From the NCBI RefSeq assembly GCF_052055585.1, contig NZ_CP170485.1, positions 2,852,001 through 2,916,000 on the forward strand: DNA of 64,000 nucleotides. The letters are read 5' to 3'. Source of the DNA: Oceanicaulis sp052055585 (GTDB taxonomy: Bacteria > Pseudomonadota > Alphaproteobacteria > Caulobacterales > Maricaulaceae). The position numbers and the translations under genes were made by a program. Positions 44,066 to 52,342 of this stretch are shown in pieces. The notes under the pieces were generated by a model. The model was not told the origin of the DNA. It worked only from the letters and a program-made list of their open reading frames with translations, and did not search any database. Numbering within the stretch: position 1 is the first letter of the stretch; every line of letters starts with the position of its first letter.

Positions 44066-44821
44066 TTAAGGATCGATAATCTCGCCCGCCCAGTCAAAAA
44101 CGCAGCCGCTGTGGTCAGGCGAAACCCTGTCGATGACCTCCAGCAGGCGTTCGGCGCTATAGGCGGGCGTGAACAGCTTGCCGTCCGGCACATTCGCCTG
44201 AAACGGCTCTGACAGAGCCGTGTCCACGGTGCCCGGATGCAAACCGATGCAGGCCGCATGGGGGCGTTTGCGCGCCAGCTCGATGGCGCAGGTTTTCAGG
44301 ACCTGGTTGAGCGCCGCCTTGGAGGCGCGATAGCTGTGCCAGCCGCCCAACCGGTTGTCGGAAATGGAGCCGACGCGTGCAGACAAGGCGGCGAAAACGG
44401 CTTTCTCCGGCGTGTCCGGCTCGCCCCGCGCCAGCCGGTCGAGCGCATGACGGGCGATGAGGGCCGGGCCAATCGTGTTGGTCCTGAACACTTCCATCAT
44501 GTGGTCGGGATCGATCTGGCGCCAGGACTTCTCCGGTCCGCGCCCCGCCTCGTCCACCAGCATGCCCGACGCGACAATCACCAGATGCAGGGGACCCTGC
44601 CGGGTCGCGTCCGCCAGCGCCGTTTCAACGCTCTGGGGATCGTTGAAATCCAGCGTCAGGGGGTGAGAGCCCGCAATCCGGGCGCCAGACCGGCTGGCCG
44701 CGAACACCGCGCCAGCTTGCGGATCCACGCACAGCGCTTGCGTCAGGGCGCGGCCAACACCGCCGGACGCGCCCACGATCAGGGCGCGATATCCGGACGG
44801 GAATGTCGACAGGTTTGCCAT
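44066..44821 (-). CDS. SDR family oxidoreductase (CsgA/C-factor-like)
   Basis: A 251-residue short-chain dehydrogenase. The cofactor motif is VGASGGVGRAL, the catalytic Ser lies in ALSARVGSI, and YRASKAALN holds Tyr and Lys, followed by IGLHPGTVDTALSEPF. This last segment is typical of the C-factor-like SDR group. Substrate unknown. About 55 bp separates it from the next minus-strand response-regulator gene. Confidence 0.9.
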   Translation of the reverse strand: MANLSTFPSGYRALIVGASGGVGRALTQALCVDPQAGAVFAASRSGARIAGSHPLTLDFNDPQSVETALADATRQGPLHLVIVASGMLVDEAGRGPEKSWRQIDPDHMMEVFRTNTIGPALIARHALDRLARGEPDTPEKAVFAALSARVGSISDNRLGGWHSYRASKAALNQVLKTCAIELARKRPHAACIGLHPGTVDTALSEPFQANVPDGKLFTPAYSAERLLEVIDRVSPDHSGCVFDWAGEIIDP

Positions 44822-44875
44822 GGGCGCGCAGATAGGGCGTCACGCCGCCGCATCCAGCCCGCCAGGCTTCAGAAC

Positions 44876-45319
44876 TCAGATTTCGATGGTGCCCGTCAGA
44901 TCGTCAACGACAACGCCGTCATCGCGGCTGCTCGCCACGCTCTGCACCCAGAACAGGAGTTCCCGGCTTTTCTCGTCCAGGCCCTTCTGGAAATAATCGT
45001 TCTTGTCCAGAAACTTGACCTGACCGCCATCGCGTTCGGGATCAATACCCGCCGCGCCCGTCAGCACCAGGATCGGGGTGCCATTGGCCTGGCTTTCCAG
45101 AAGCCCGACCGTTTCACGCGGTTGCGTGGAATCCGGCAGTCTCAGATCGGTGATGATGAGGTCATAGGACTGGCGCGACAGCTTCTGACGCGCATCGTGA
45201 AGGGTGCGAACCACATGCAGGTCCATGTCATACCCGCCCGCATCGCACAGCGCGTGCTGAAGCAGCATCGCATCGGCGAAGTCATCTTCAATATGAAGAA
45301 CAGACAGGGGTTGCGGCAT
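44876..45319 (-). CDS. Single-domain response regulator (Rcp1-like)
   Basis: A 147-residue receiver with no output domain. Acidic pocket HIEDDFADAML, phosphoacceptor Asp58 (IITDLRLPDSTQPRETVGLL), Thr in VLTGAAG, and FLDKNDYFQKG in place of the usual KP. The long alpha4 side insert resembles Rcp1-type partners of HisKA kinases with the HDLRAPL box. A kinase of exactly that type lies 1.7 kb away on the same strand (47027-48133). Confidence 0.9.
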   Translation of the reverse strand: MPQPLSVLHIEDDFADAMLLQHALCDAGGYDMDLHVVRTLHDARQKLSRQSYDLIITDLRLPDSTQPRETVGLLESQANGTPILVLTGAAGIDPERDGGQVKFLDKNDYFQKGLDEKSRELLFWVQSVASSRDDGVVVDDLTGTIEI

Positions 45320-45369
45320 GGTCCTCTCCCGACACGCGCTAAACTAGGGGATGTATGCTTAATCAGGTT

Positions 45370-46302
45370 TTAACCCGGCAAAACATCCGCGACCGCATCC
45401 GGCGTCTTTACGTTAGCACGCCGGGCGGCGGCCGCAACCGTATTGGCGAGCAACATGGCGATTGTCATCGGACCGACACCGCCCGGAACCGGCGTAATAA
45501 AACCTGCGGTTTCAATCGCCTGTTCAAAATCAACATCACCAACAAGTCGGCTCTTGCCGGCCTCGCCCTCGACCCGGTTGATGCCCACATCAATGACGCA
45601 GGCGCCCGGCTTGATCCAGTCGCCCTTGACCAGATTGGGGCGCCCGACCGCCGCCACGATGATGTCGGCTTGCCGACACACCGCCGGCAGATCCTGCGTG
45701 CGCGAATGCGCCAGCGTGACCGTGCAGTTTTCCGCCAGAAACAGAAGCGCCGCAGGCTTGCCCACCAGAATGGAGCGTCCGATCACCACAACGGATTTGC
45801 CCGAGAGATCTCCCAGCGCCTGTTTGGCGAGGAACACGCTGCCGGACGGCGTACAGGGCCGCATGCCGGGCGCGCCCAGCACCAGCGCGCCGGCGCTTTG
45901 GGCGGTCAGCCCGTCCACATCCTTGTCCGGCCGGATGGTCTGAACGACTTCGGTCTCATCCAGCCCCTTGGGCAGCGGCAGCTGGACCAGAATGCCGTCT
46001 ACGCCGTCATCCTCATTGAGCGACCGGACCACCGCCAGCAGGTCAGACTGGCTGACATCGGCGGACAGGATATGTTCGACCGAGCGCATGCCCGCCGCTT
46101 CGGTCCGGCGCACCTTGTTGCGCACATAGACCTGGCTGGCGGGATCCTCGCCCACCAGCACGACGGCGAGGCAGGGCGCGCGGCCCAGTTGCGGTTCCAG
46201 CTCGCGCGCGCCTTTAGCGGCGGCGGCGTCAACGGCGGCGGCGGCGGCCTTGCCGTCAATCAGCTTGGCGGAGGCGGAGGAGGACGTGATGATATCGGTC
46301 AT
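45370..46302 (-). CDS. folD: Methylenetetrahydrofolate dehydrogenase / cyclohydrolase
   Basis: A 310-residue bifunctional enzyme interconverting 5,10-methylene-, methenyl- and 10-formyl-tetrahydrofolate. YVRNKVRRTEAAG (catalytic Tyr; the Lys follows), DGILVQLPLPKGL, the NADP site VVIGRSILVGKPAA, and PVPGGVGPMTIAML near the C-terminus are typical. It starts in an ATGA overlap with the DUF167 gene. With folC and a pterin dehydratase in the window, several folate/pterin genes are near each other, but in different operons. Confidence 0.97.
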   Translation of the reverse strand: MTDIITSSSASAKLIDGKAAAAAVDAAAAKGARELEPQLGRAPCLAVVLVGEDPASQVYVRNKVRRTEAAGMRSVEHILSADVSQSDLLAVVRSLNEDDGVDGILVQLPLPKGLDETEVVQTIRPDKDVDGLTAQSAGALVLGAPGMRPCTPSGSVFLAKQALGDLSGKSVVVIGRSILVGKPAALLFLAENCTVTLAHSRTQDLPAVCRQADIIVAAVGRPNLVKGDWIKPGACVIDVGINRVEGEAGKSRLVGDVDFEQAIETAGFITPVPGGVGPMTIAMLLANTVAAAARRANVKTPDAVADVLPG

Positions 46303-46619
46303 GGGCGGGGGTCTTGGAGCATGGTCGAGACCACGTCAAGCAGCTGTTTTGACTCATCGGTCCGCACCAGAAGGGTTTTCTCCCGCTGGGTCGAACCGGC
46401 GATAACGCTGACGCTGGATTTGGGCACGCCCAGCACCTTGGCGGTCAGGGCGCAAAGCTCTGTATTGGCGGCGCCCTTGTCGGGCGCCGCGCGGACTTTG
46501 GCCACCAGACGCACCCGTCCGTCCGCGCCTTCACGCCCGCCGTCAAAGCCCGCGCGTGACGCCTTGGGCTGAACCCTTACGAACAGGCGCAAACCCTCAT
46601 CGACGAGCTGAGCCGGCAT
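46299..46619 (-). CDS. DUF167 (YggU) family protein
   Basis: A 106-residue YggU-type protein: LFVRVQPKASRAGFDG, VRLVAKVRAAPDKGAANTEL and SSVSVIAGSTQREKTLLV are the DUF167 landmarks. Function unknown. The ATG at 46619 follows the yggT stop by four bases; the frame's earlier start at 46652 would overlap yggT. yggT-yggU is a widely conserved pair, here continued by folD. Confidence 0.93.
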   Translation of the reverse strand: MPAQLVDEGLRLFVRVQPKASRAGFDGGREGADGRVRLVAKVRAAPDKGAANTELCALTAKVLGVPKSSVSVIAGSTQREKTLLVRTDESKQLLDVVSTMLQDPRP

Positions 46620-46623
46620 CGGG

Positions 46624-46944
46624 TCAGGCGAGTCGGGGGAAGATCTGTCCAATGATCAGCCAGTTGCGCACGAACATGATCAGCAGCAGCAGCAAGAGCG
46701 GCGACAGGTCGAGCCCGCCCAGCGGCGGCAGGACGTTCCGGATCGGACGCAAGAGCGGCTCGGTGATCGTATTGGTCAACCGCCAGATCGTACCCACCAG
46801 CTGGTTATGCGGATTGACGACATTGAAAGAGATCAGCCAGCTCAGGATCACGCCGACAAAGATGACATAGACCAGCAATTGCAGCGGGATCAGGAGGAAC
46901 AGGTACACAAGGACCTGCGCCAGAGACATGGATTCCAGGGGCAT
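46624..46944 (-). CDS. YggT family membrane protein
   Basis: A 106-residue protein with two membrane helices (about 10-35 and 75-97) around the family core NPHNQLVGTIWRLTNTITEPLLRPIRNVLPPLGGLDLSPLLLLL, of which I cite only the pattern. Family members are linked to osmotic tolerance or cell division/plastid functions, with no settled bacterial mechanism. First gene of the yggT-DUF167-folD set. Confidence 0.94.
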   Translation of the reverse strand: MPLESMSLAQVLVYLFLLIPLQLLVYVIFVGVILSWLISFNVVNPHNQLVGTIWRLTNTITEPLLRPIRNVLPPLGGLDLSPLLLLLLIMFVRNWLIIGQIFPRLA

Positions 46945-47026
46945 GGGCGCTCTCTTTTGGGAACTCTTTTCACTGATGCTGGTCTAGCCCCCTCTGGGCG
47001 GGGCTGACAAGAAGCTTCGCTCAGGA

Positions 47027-48133
47027 TCAGGGCGCAGCCGGAAGTGTCAGAACGAAGCGGGCGCCGGTGTCATAGCCGGTATCCAGCCAGATCCCCCCGC
47101 CCGTGGCCTCGATCACCTGCTTGCAAAGCGCCAGACCCAGACCCACCCCTTCAATGGGGCCCGTGGACATGCGGAACAGCACGTCGAAGATCATTTCATT
47201 CTGTCGCGGATCAATGCCGGGCCCGTCATCCTCAAAGACGATCTCCACCCAGCCCGCCCGGACGCCGCGCGCATAGAGGCGTATGGACGGCACGTCCTTG
47301 GAGAATTTGAGCGCATTGTCGATCAGATGGCTGAAGACCAGGGTCATCAAGCCTTCATCCGCCCAGACAGGCGGCATGGGCGCAACCTCGATCTGCGCGC
47401 CCAGGGTCTCGATCTCGACCTTCATCTCCTTGCGGATGGCCCGGATGACATCGGTCAGATCAAGGCGAACCGGCGCATGGTCCGCGCTGATGGCGCGGAC
47501 ATATTCCACCAGCGCGGTCGTCAGCTCCTGCATCCGGTCGACCGAGCCGTTCAGGCGCTCGAGATAGTCCCGACCGGACGGGCTGAGCGTCTCCGCCTCT
47601 TCCCGCGCAATCAGCCCGGCGAACACCGAGATATGCCGAAGTGGGGCGCGCAAGTCATGTGACGCCGCGGTTGCAAACCGCTGCAAGCCGGCATGGGTGT
47701 TGTCGAGCTTCTGCTGAAGCGCCTGATAGTCCTCGCGGCGGACCATGTTGACCGGGGTCAGGCGACGCTCCTGCGCCATGGCCAGCATCTGCGGCAACCA
47801 GTACCAGAGCAGCAACGCCCCACACAGACCGAAGGCCGCGCTTGTCAGATAGACCAGTCCGTCAATCCACGGGTGTGTGGCGTGAACCGAGACCAGTCGC
47901 GCCAGATGCGCAATGGCCGCCAGTATGGCGAGCACCGTGATGGAGCGGACCATCTTCAGACGCAGCAGCGACTTGTTGCTGCGCATCTGCCAGATCAGGG
48001 TGCCGGCGATCAGCGCGTAGGCGCCTGCGATAAGCCCATGGGACAACATCTGGAAGAGGATGCTTTGCGCGCCATCTCCCATGCCGAACAGATGGAGTTT
48101 CACCCCATCGGTATATCCTGTCCCCTCACCCAT
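47027..48133 (-). CDS. Membrane sensor histidine kinase
   Basis: A 368-residue kinase. Three to four membrane helices (about 25-48, 62-80, 92-118) form the sensor, followed by a short coiled coil, HisKA with His159 (ATAASHDLRAPLRHI) and an ATPase domain (about 245-368: HLIDNALKF, DDGPGID, GVGLGLALCKQVIEATGG). The HDLRAPL box is the bacteriophytochrome-like HisKA class, which usually signals to single-domain regulators such as the one at 44876-45319. The ligand is unknown. Confidence 0.92.
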   Translation of the reverse strand: MGEGTGYTDGVKLHLFGMGDGAQSILFQMLSHGLIAGAYALIAGTLIWQMRSNKSLLRLKMVRSITVLAILAAIAHLARLVSVHATHPWIDGLVYLTSAAFGLCGALLLWYWLPQMLAMAQERRLTPVNMVRREDYQALQQKLDNTHAGLQRFATAASHDLRAPLRHISVFAGLIAREEAETLSPSGRDYLERLNGSVDRMQELTTALVEYVRAISADHAPVRLDLTDVIRAIRKEMKVEIETLGAQIEVAPMPPVWADEGLMTLVFSHLIDNALKFSKDVPSIRLYARGVRAGWVEIVFEDDGPGIDPRQNEMIFDVLFRMSTGPIEGVGLGLALCKQVIEATGGGIWLDTGYDTGARFVLTLPAAP

Positions 48134-48198
48134 AGCGGACGTTGTATAACGACCAGCAGTTTACGCAAACGTCAATCATTGGTCGGTGGCGCGAAGCC

Positions 48199-48227
48199 TT
48201 GACAAGCGCGGGTGCGAACCGTACCTC
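48199..48227 (+). promoter_or_regulatory. Predicted promoter of tRNA-Ala
   Basis: TTGACA (48199-48204) and TACCTC (48222-48227) are spaced 17 bp, with the tRNA starting 16 bp later. The consensus -35 fits a strong stable-RNA promoter. Confidence 0.65.
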
Positions 48228-48242
48228 CGCAAGCACTGGAAC

Positions 48243-48318
<76 letters not shown>

Positions 48319-48348
48319 GATCCTCACCGATTTCAAAGCATTCACACG

Positions 48349-48370
48349 AAAACGCCGCCCTAAGGCGGCG
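48349..48370 (-). terminator. Terminator after the MipA/OmpV gene
   Basis: On the minus strand CGCCGCC (48370-48364) pairs with GGCGGCG (48359-48353) around TTAG and is followed by TTTT. It ends the MipA/OmpV message just before the tRNA-Ala gene on the other strand. Confidence 0.82.
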
Positions 48371-48394
48371 CTCGTTTGTCGGCGTCGGTTTGGC

Positions 48395-49213
48395 CTAGAA
48401 GCGCCGTCCCAGCGCCAGACCGAGGAAGACCTGGTCCTCGCTGCCGCGCACTGACACGATGGGGCTGTCAGCGTAATCGCCCAGAAGGCGCGAATAGCCC
48501 GCAACACCCGTCACTGACCAGCTCTGGCTGACCGCTACATCCACAATGGCGGTGACGCCCACATCACGCACGCCGCCTTCGGCGGTGTAGAGCGCCAAGC
48601 CGGTCGCGGCGGCGTCGGCAGCGTCCACCGAGAACAGGGTGTCGGCATAGTCATCGGAAAAGCCGCTGACCGAGGCGGAGAGCGCCGCGAACACGCCGCG
48701 CGAGACCCTGACGCCATAATCGGCGGACGCGCTCCAGGCGAGCCCGTCGAAATTGCCCAGCGCATCCACGCCCAGATCGACGCCCAGCCCGAAGCGGTCA
48801 CGCTCGGACAGAACGTTCTCCGCAAGCGTCAGGCGCGCATAGCCGCCGGTGATCAGGGAGGAGTCCACATCGCGCATGCGATCGACCACTTCGTCTTCCA
48901 CATCATCGCGCCCGCCCGACCAGCGCACATAGGCGCCCAGCTCCCACGGGCCGCTTTCATAAAGGCTCGCCGCCAGACCGGGGCCTTGCGTGCGGAAGGA
49001 CACGCCGCCCAGCTCGAACCGGGCCGCGCCGAACGGGATGACGCGATAGTCATCGGACCCGGCGTAATCGGGCAGCATGGCCGCACCTGCTGCGACATAA
49101 TTACGCGGCATGGGGCTGGACTGGGAGCCCTCGGCCATCTGGGCCTCGGCAACGCCCAGCGGCGCCCCCAGAGCAGCGGTCAAAACCATAGTCGCGAGAA
49201 GAGAGTGTTTCAT
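48395..49213 (-). CDS. MipA/OmpV family outer-membrane protein
   Basis: A 272-residue beta-barrel protein. A signal peptide ends near GVAEAQ (residue 25); the mature part starts with NYVAAGAAMLPDYAGSDDYRVIPFGAARFEL, typical of MipA/OmpV, and closes with a C-terminal Phe (LGLALGRRF) preceded by alternating hydrophobics. E. coli MipA bridges murein synthases and hydrolases; other members are porin-like. Which applies here is open. Confidence 0.9.
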   Translation of the reverse strand: MKHSLLATMVLTAALGAPLGVAEAQMAEGSQSSPMPRNYVAAGAAMLPDYAGSDDYRVIPFGAARFELGGVSFRTQGPGLAASLYESGPWELGAYVRWSGGRDDVEDEVVDRMRDVDSSLITGGYARLTLAENVLSERDRFGLGVDLGVDALGNFDGLAWSASADYGVRVSRGVFAALSASVSGFSDDYADTLFSVDAADAAATGLALYTAEGGVRDVGVTAIVDVAVSQSWSVTGVAGYSRLLGDYADSPIVSVRGSEDQVFLGLALGRRF

Positions 49214-49314
49214 TCCATCCCCCTGAAGATCACGAGGCGGGGAGTTAGATCAGCCCCTGAAAAGGACAAGCCCGACCATACGATTTCTTTACCTAGACCG
49301 GGTATTCTGGACGC

Positions 49315-49797
49315 ATGAAAACCTTGCGTCATATTCTCGGCCTTGCAGCCCTGTGCGTTTGTCTGAGCGCCTCCCCGGCCTTCGCCCTTGGCGGCGGCGG
49401 GGGTGGAGGCGGCGGTGGCGGCGGTCACGGCGCGCCTTCAGAACCCGCGCCCGAAGAATCGCTGGGCCGTTCGCTCAGCCATGCGACCAGCTATGTGCGC
49501 ATGGAGCCCGTGCGCACCTCGGTGCAGGCGGACTATCGCATGCGGGGCCTGTTGCAGGTCGGTCTGGCGCTGGATGCGCCGCACAGCCGCACGCGTCAGG
49601 TCATCGCCGAACGCCAGATCTGGCTGCGCGACGCCTATTCCCAGGCCATGCTCCTGTATTCCGGCCGCATGTATCGCTGGGGTCAGATTCCCGATGCCGA
49701 CGTGATCGCGCGTCTGCTGCAGGACGAGACCGATCGCGTGATCGGCCCGGGTCAGGCGACGGTCGTGCTCGACACCGTCATCATTCACGCCACCTGA
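49315..49797 (+). CDS. Exported protein with poly-glycine linker, FliL-like C-terminus
   Basis: A 160-residue protein: signal peptide (LAALCVCLSASPAFA, to about residue 24), then an uninterrupted run of about a dozen glycines, then a domain at about 55-160. This domain reads YVRMEPVRTSVQADYRMRG, ...QIWLRDAYSQAML and GPGQATVVLDTVIIH. The ending resembles the periplasmic part of FliL-like proteins, with an expected role near the membrane or flagellum, but the match is weak and the function is not established. The gene is alone between MipA/OmpV and phhB. Confidence 0.7.
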   Translation: MKTLRHILGLAALCVCLSASPAFALGGGGGGGGGGGGHGAPSEPAPEESLGRSLSHATSYVRMEPVRTSVQADYRMRGLLQVGLALDAPHSRTRQVIAERQIWLRDAYSQAMLLYSGRMYRWGQIPDADVIARLLQDETDRVIGPGQATVVLDTVIIHAT

Positions 49798-49810
49798 CCG
49801 CTTTCAGCCT

Positions 49811-50107
49811 CTAGCCCTTGTTCAGGACCGCGGCGCGCGCCTCGATGAATTGCGCCAGCTCGAGATCGAGATTGGTCACGCCGTCCGCGTCATGGGTCGA
49901 CAGCGTCACATCCACAGTATTGTAGACGTTGAACCATTCAGGATGGTGATCCATCTGCTCGGCTTTCATGGCCACCTGGGTCATCAGGGCGAAAGCGCTC
50001 TTGAAGTCGTCAAACTTGAAGACCTTGCGCACCGCATCGCGGCTCTCGACCGCCTCCCAGCCTGAAACTTGGTCGATAAGAGCCTGTGCGCCGATTTTAT
50101 CCGCCAT
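49811..50107 (-). CDS. 4a-hydroxytetrahydrobiopterin dehydratase (pterin-4a-carbinolamine dehydratase)
   Basis: A 98-residue PCD/DCoH-family enzyme that dehydrates 4a-hydroxy-tetrahydropterin after aromatic amino acid hydroxylation. The active-site signature MDHHPEWFNVYNTVDVTLSTH is present with both His and the later His. The C-terminal LAQFIEARA helix fits the fold. No phenylalanine hydroxylase is in the window. The gene faces the poly-Gly protein, with 13 bp between stops. Confidence 0.95.
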   Translation of the reverse strand: MADKIGAQALIDQVSGWEAVESRDAVRKVFKFDDFKSAFALMTQVAMKAEQMDHHPEWFNVYNTVDVTLSTHDADGVTNLDLELAQFIEARAAVLNKG

Positions 50108-50243
50108 GATGATCTCCCTGGGTTTCTGGCCTGCAAGCTGACGGCAAACCGCCTGATCTTCAAGGCCATCGCCCTGCGTTTACTAAAAATGAGGGGGTGT
50201 TGGTGCAGACTTCAGTCTCTGATTGCAAATCACGGAGGCGGAT

Positions 50244-50516
50244 ATGACCCGCTATCTGGTGTCTGAAGAAAATCCGTCCGGCCGCAAGCTGGAAGACATC
50301 CTGCTGGAACTGCGCGCCGACGTGCTGCTCCGCTGCACCAAGATCTCTCATGATCTGCGCCCTGAAGCGCTGCATGTGCTGGCCAATAACGTCAAAGTGC
50401 TCGAACACCTGACCGAGGCGATCGAGCTGGCGCAAGACAGCTCTCATCTGCTCAATCGCGCCTTCGGCCCCAGCCAGGCCGACAAGGGCGGCCCGCCGCG
50501 CATCGGTGACGCCTAG
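50244..50516 (+). CDS. Hypothetical protein
   Basis: A 90-residue, mostly helical, soluble protein: MTRYLVSEENPSGRKLEDIL, LLRCTKISHDLRPEALHVLANNVKVLEHL and a flexible tail. I do not recognise the family. A GGAGG lies before the ATG at 50244 at normal spacing, and codon usage is like its neighbours', so it is very likely a real gene. Its stop overlaps the convergent queG stop by four bases. Confidence 0.7.
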   Translation: MTRYLVSEENPSGRKLEDILLELRADVLLRCTKISHDLRPEALHVLANNVKVLEHLTEAIELAQDSSHLLNRAFGPSQADKGGPPRIGDA

Positions 50517-51631
50517 GCCGCCTCCCATTCCGCGCGAACATCCGGGTCGGTCTCTGCACCGGCCCGTTGCGCTTTCTCCACACTGAACCTGTCAGCATCG
50601 AGCTGGGCCAGCGCCCAGATCGCCGCGCCGCGCACCAGTTCTGACGGATCGTCCAGCAGCGCGCACGCCTGTTCGGCCAATGCCGTGTTCTGGCTGTTGC
50701 CCAGCGCAATCAGAACATTGCGCACAAACCGATCCCGCCCGACCCGCTTGATCGGCGAACCACGAAAAAACTCCCGGAACGCCGCGTCATCGAGCGTGGC
50801 CAGCTCTTTGAGTTTCGGCCCGGTCAGGGCTTCACGCGGGTGAAACGCCGCTTCAGAGCTCGCTTGCGCGAACTTGTTCCACGGGCACACGGCCAGACAA
50901 TCATCACAGCCATAAATCCGATTGCCCATGGGCTTGCGAAACTCGAGCGGGATCGGGCCCTTGTTCTCGATGGTCAGATACGAGATGCAGCGCCGCGCAT
51001 CGATCTGGTAAGGGGCCGGAAAGGCCTGGGTCGGGCAGATATCAAGACACGCCCGGCACGACCCGCAATGATCGGTTTCAGGCGCATCGGGTTCCAGCTC
51101 CGCCGCGGTCAGCATCACGCCCAGAAACAGCCAGCTGCCATGAGAGCGGCTGACCAGATTGGTGTGCTTGCCCTGCCAGCCGAGGCCGGATTTGTGCGCC
51201 AGCGGCTTTTCCATCAGGGGGGCGGTGTCGACAAACACCTTCACTTCCGAGCCGGTCTCACGGTGGAACGCGCCCGCAAAGCGCTTGAGGCGCTTTTTGA
51301 GGATGTCGTGATAATCCTTGTTCCGGGCATAGACGCTGATCGCGGCCTCATCGCGCCGCTCCAGAATCTCCAGCGGATCGTGCTCGGGCCCGTATTCAAG
51401 GCCCACAACGACCGCTGATTTCGCATCCGGCCACATGGCGGTGGGATGGGAGCGCCGCTCCAGCGTGTCTTCCATCCACGCCATATCGCCATGGCGTCCC
51501 TCGCCCACAAAGCGTTTGAGCCGTTCGCCCGCCTGCCAGGGTTCATCGGCGCGGGTGACGCGCACGACCGAGAAGCCGGCCTCCAGCGCCAGCGCCTTGA
51601 CCCGCCCGGCCTGAGCTTCAGGCCCTGACAT
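50513..51631 (-). CDS. queG: Epoxyqueuosine reductase
   Basis: A 372-residue iron-sulfur, cobalamin-dependent enzyme that reduces epoxyqueuosine to queuosine in tRNA. The two [4Fe-4S] motifs CGSCRACLDICPTQAF and CDDCLAVCPWNKFA are intact. FVDTAPLMEKPLAHKSGLGWQGKHTNLV is the catalytic region, and a HEAT-like tail follows (SELVRGAAIWALAQ). The start at 51631 lies two bases before the end of the GST gene; a longer frame up to 51718 is unlikely. Other queuosine genes are not in the window. Confidence 0.96.
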   Translation of the reverse strand: MSGPEAQAGRVKALALEAGFSVVRVTRADEPWQAGERLKRFVGEGRHGDMAWMEDTLERRSHPTAMWPDAKSAVVVGLEYGPEHDPLEILERRDEAAISVYARNKDYHDILKKRLKRFAGAFHRETGSEVKVFVDTAPLMEKPLAHKSGLGWQGKHTNLVSRSHGSWLFLGVMLTAAELEPDAPETDHCGSCRACLDICPTQAFPAPYQIDARRCISYLTIENKGPIPLEFRKPMGNRIYGCDDCLAVCPWNKFAQASSEAAFHPREALTGPKLKELATLDDAAFREFFRGSPIKRVGRDRFVRNVLIALGNSQNTALAEQACALLDDPSELVRGAAIWALAQLDADRFSVEKAQRAGAETDPDVRAEWEAA

Positions 51632-51633
51632 AC

Positions 51634-52311
51634 CTAGAAATCCAGATCCTGATAGCCGTTCACGGGCGGGCAGCCCGGCAGGCGGTCGGCCAAGATGGCG
51701 CGGAAGGAGGGGCGGCATTTGATGCGCTGATACCAGGCCTTGGCGGCGGGGAAGTCATCCCAGGGCACATCGCCGAGATAATCCACGCAGGACAGGTGCG
51801 CGGCGGCCACGAGATCGGCCATCGTAAAGCGCGGCCCGGCCAGACCGTCGCGCTGATCCAGAAGCCCGCACATATAATCAAGATGCCAACGCAACATGTC
51901 GCGCCCGATGCGGATCGCCTCCATGTCCGGCGCGCCGAGGGACTGCACGCGCTTTTCGAGCTTTTCGTGCAGCAGGAAGGCGTTCACCTCGGCGTTGAAC
52001 TTCACATCAAACCACGCCGCCAGACGCCGCGCCTCGGCGCGATCGGCCGGACCGCCCGGCAGCAGCGCCGGCTCGGGATGGGTTTCCTCAAGATATTCCA
52101 GGATTGCGCGGGTCTCGCACAGGGCCGTGCGGCCCTTCTCGGTCTCCTCGACCAGGACCGGCGGCATTCCTGTGGGATTGAGCGCGACAAGGTCGTCCGG
52201 CATATCCCAGAACCGCTGATACTCGACCTCGAAATCGAGCTTCTTCTCGGCAAGCGCGAGACGGACCTGTCGGGACCAGGGATCAAGGGGCCAATGGTGC
52301 AAGATACGCAT
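51634..52311 (-). CDS. Glutathione S-transferase family protein
   Basis: A 225-residue GST: N-terminal thioredoxin-like domain with PLDPWSRQVRLALAEKKL, the cis-Pro segment GMPPVLVE and the glutathione site CETRAILEYLEE, then an all-helical C-terminal domain. The substrate class is not identifiable. It directly precedes queG with two bases between the genes, so both are on one transcript. Confidence 0.93.
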   Translation of the reverse strand: MRILHHWPLDPWSRQVRLALAEKKLDFEVEYQRFWDMPDDLVALNPTGMPPVLVEETEKGRTALCETRAILEYLEETHPEPALLPGGPADRAEARRLAAWFDVKFNAEVNAFLLHEKLEKRVQSLGAPDMEAIRIGRDMLRWHLDYMCGLLDQRDGLAGPRFTMADLVAAAHLSCVDYLGDVPWDDFPAAKAWYQRIKCRPSFRAILADRLPGCPPVNGYQDLDF

Positions 52312-52342
52312 GGCCCTATCCTAACCGCGTTCGGCGAACGGC

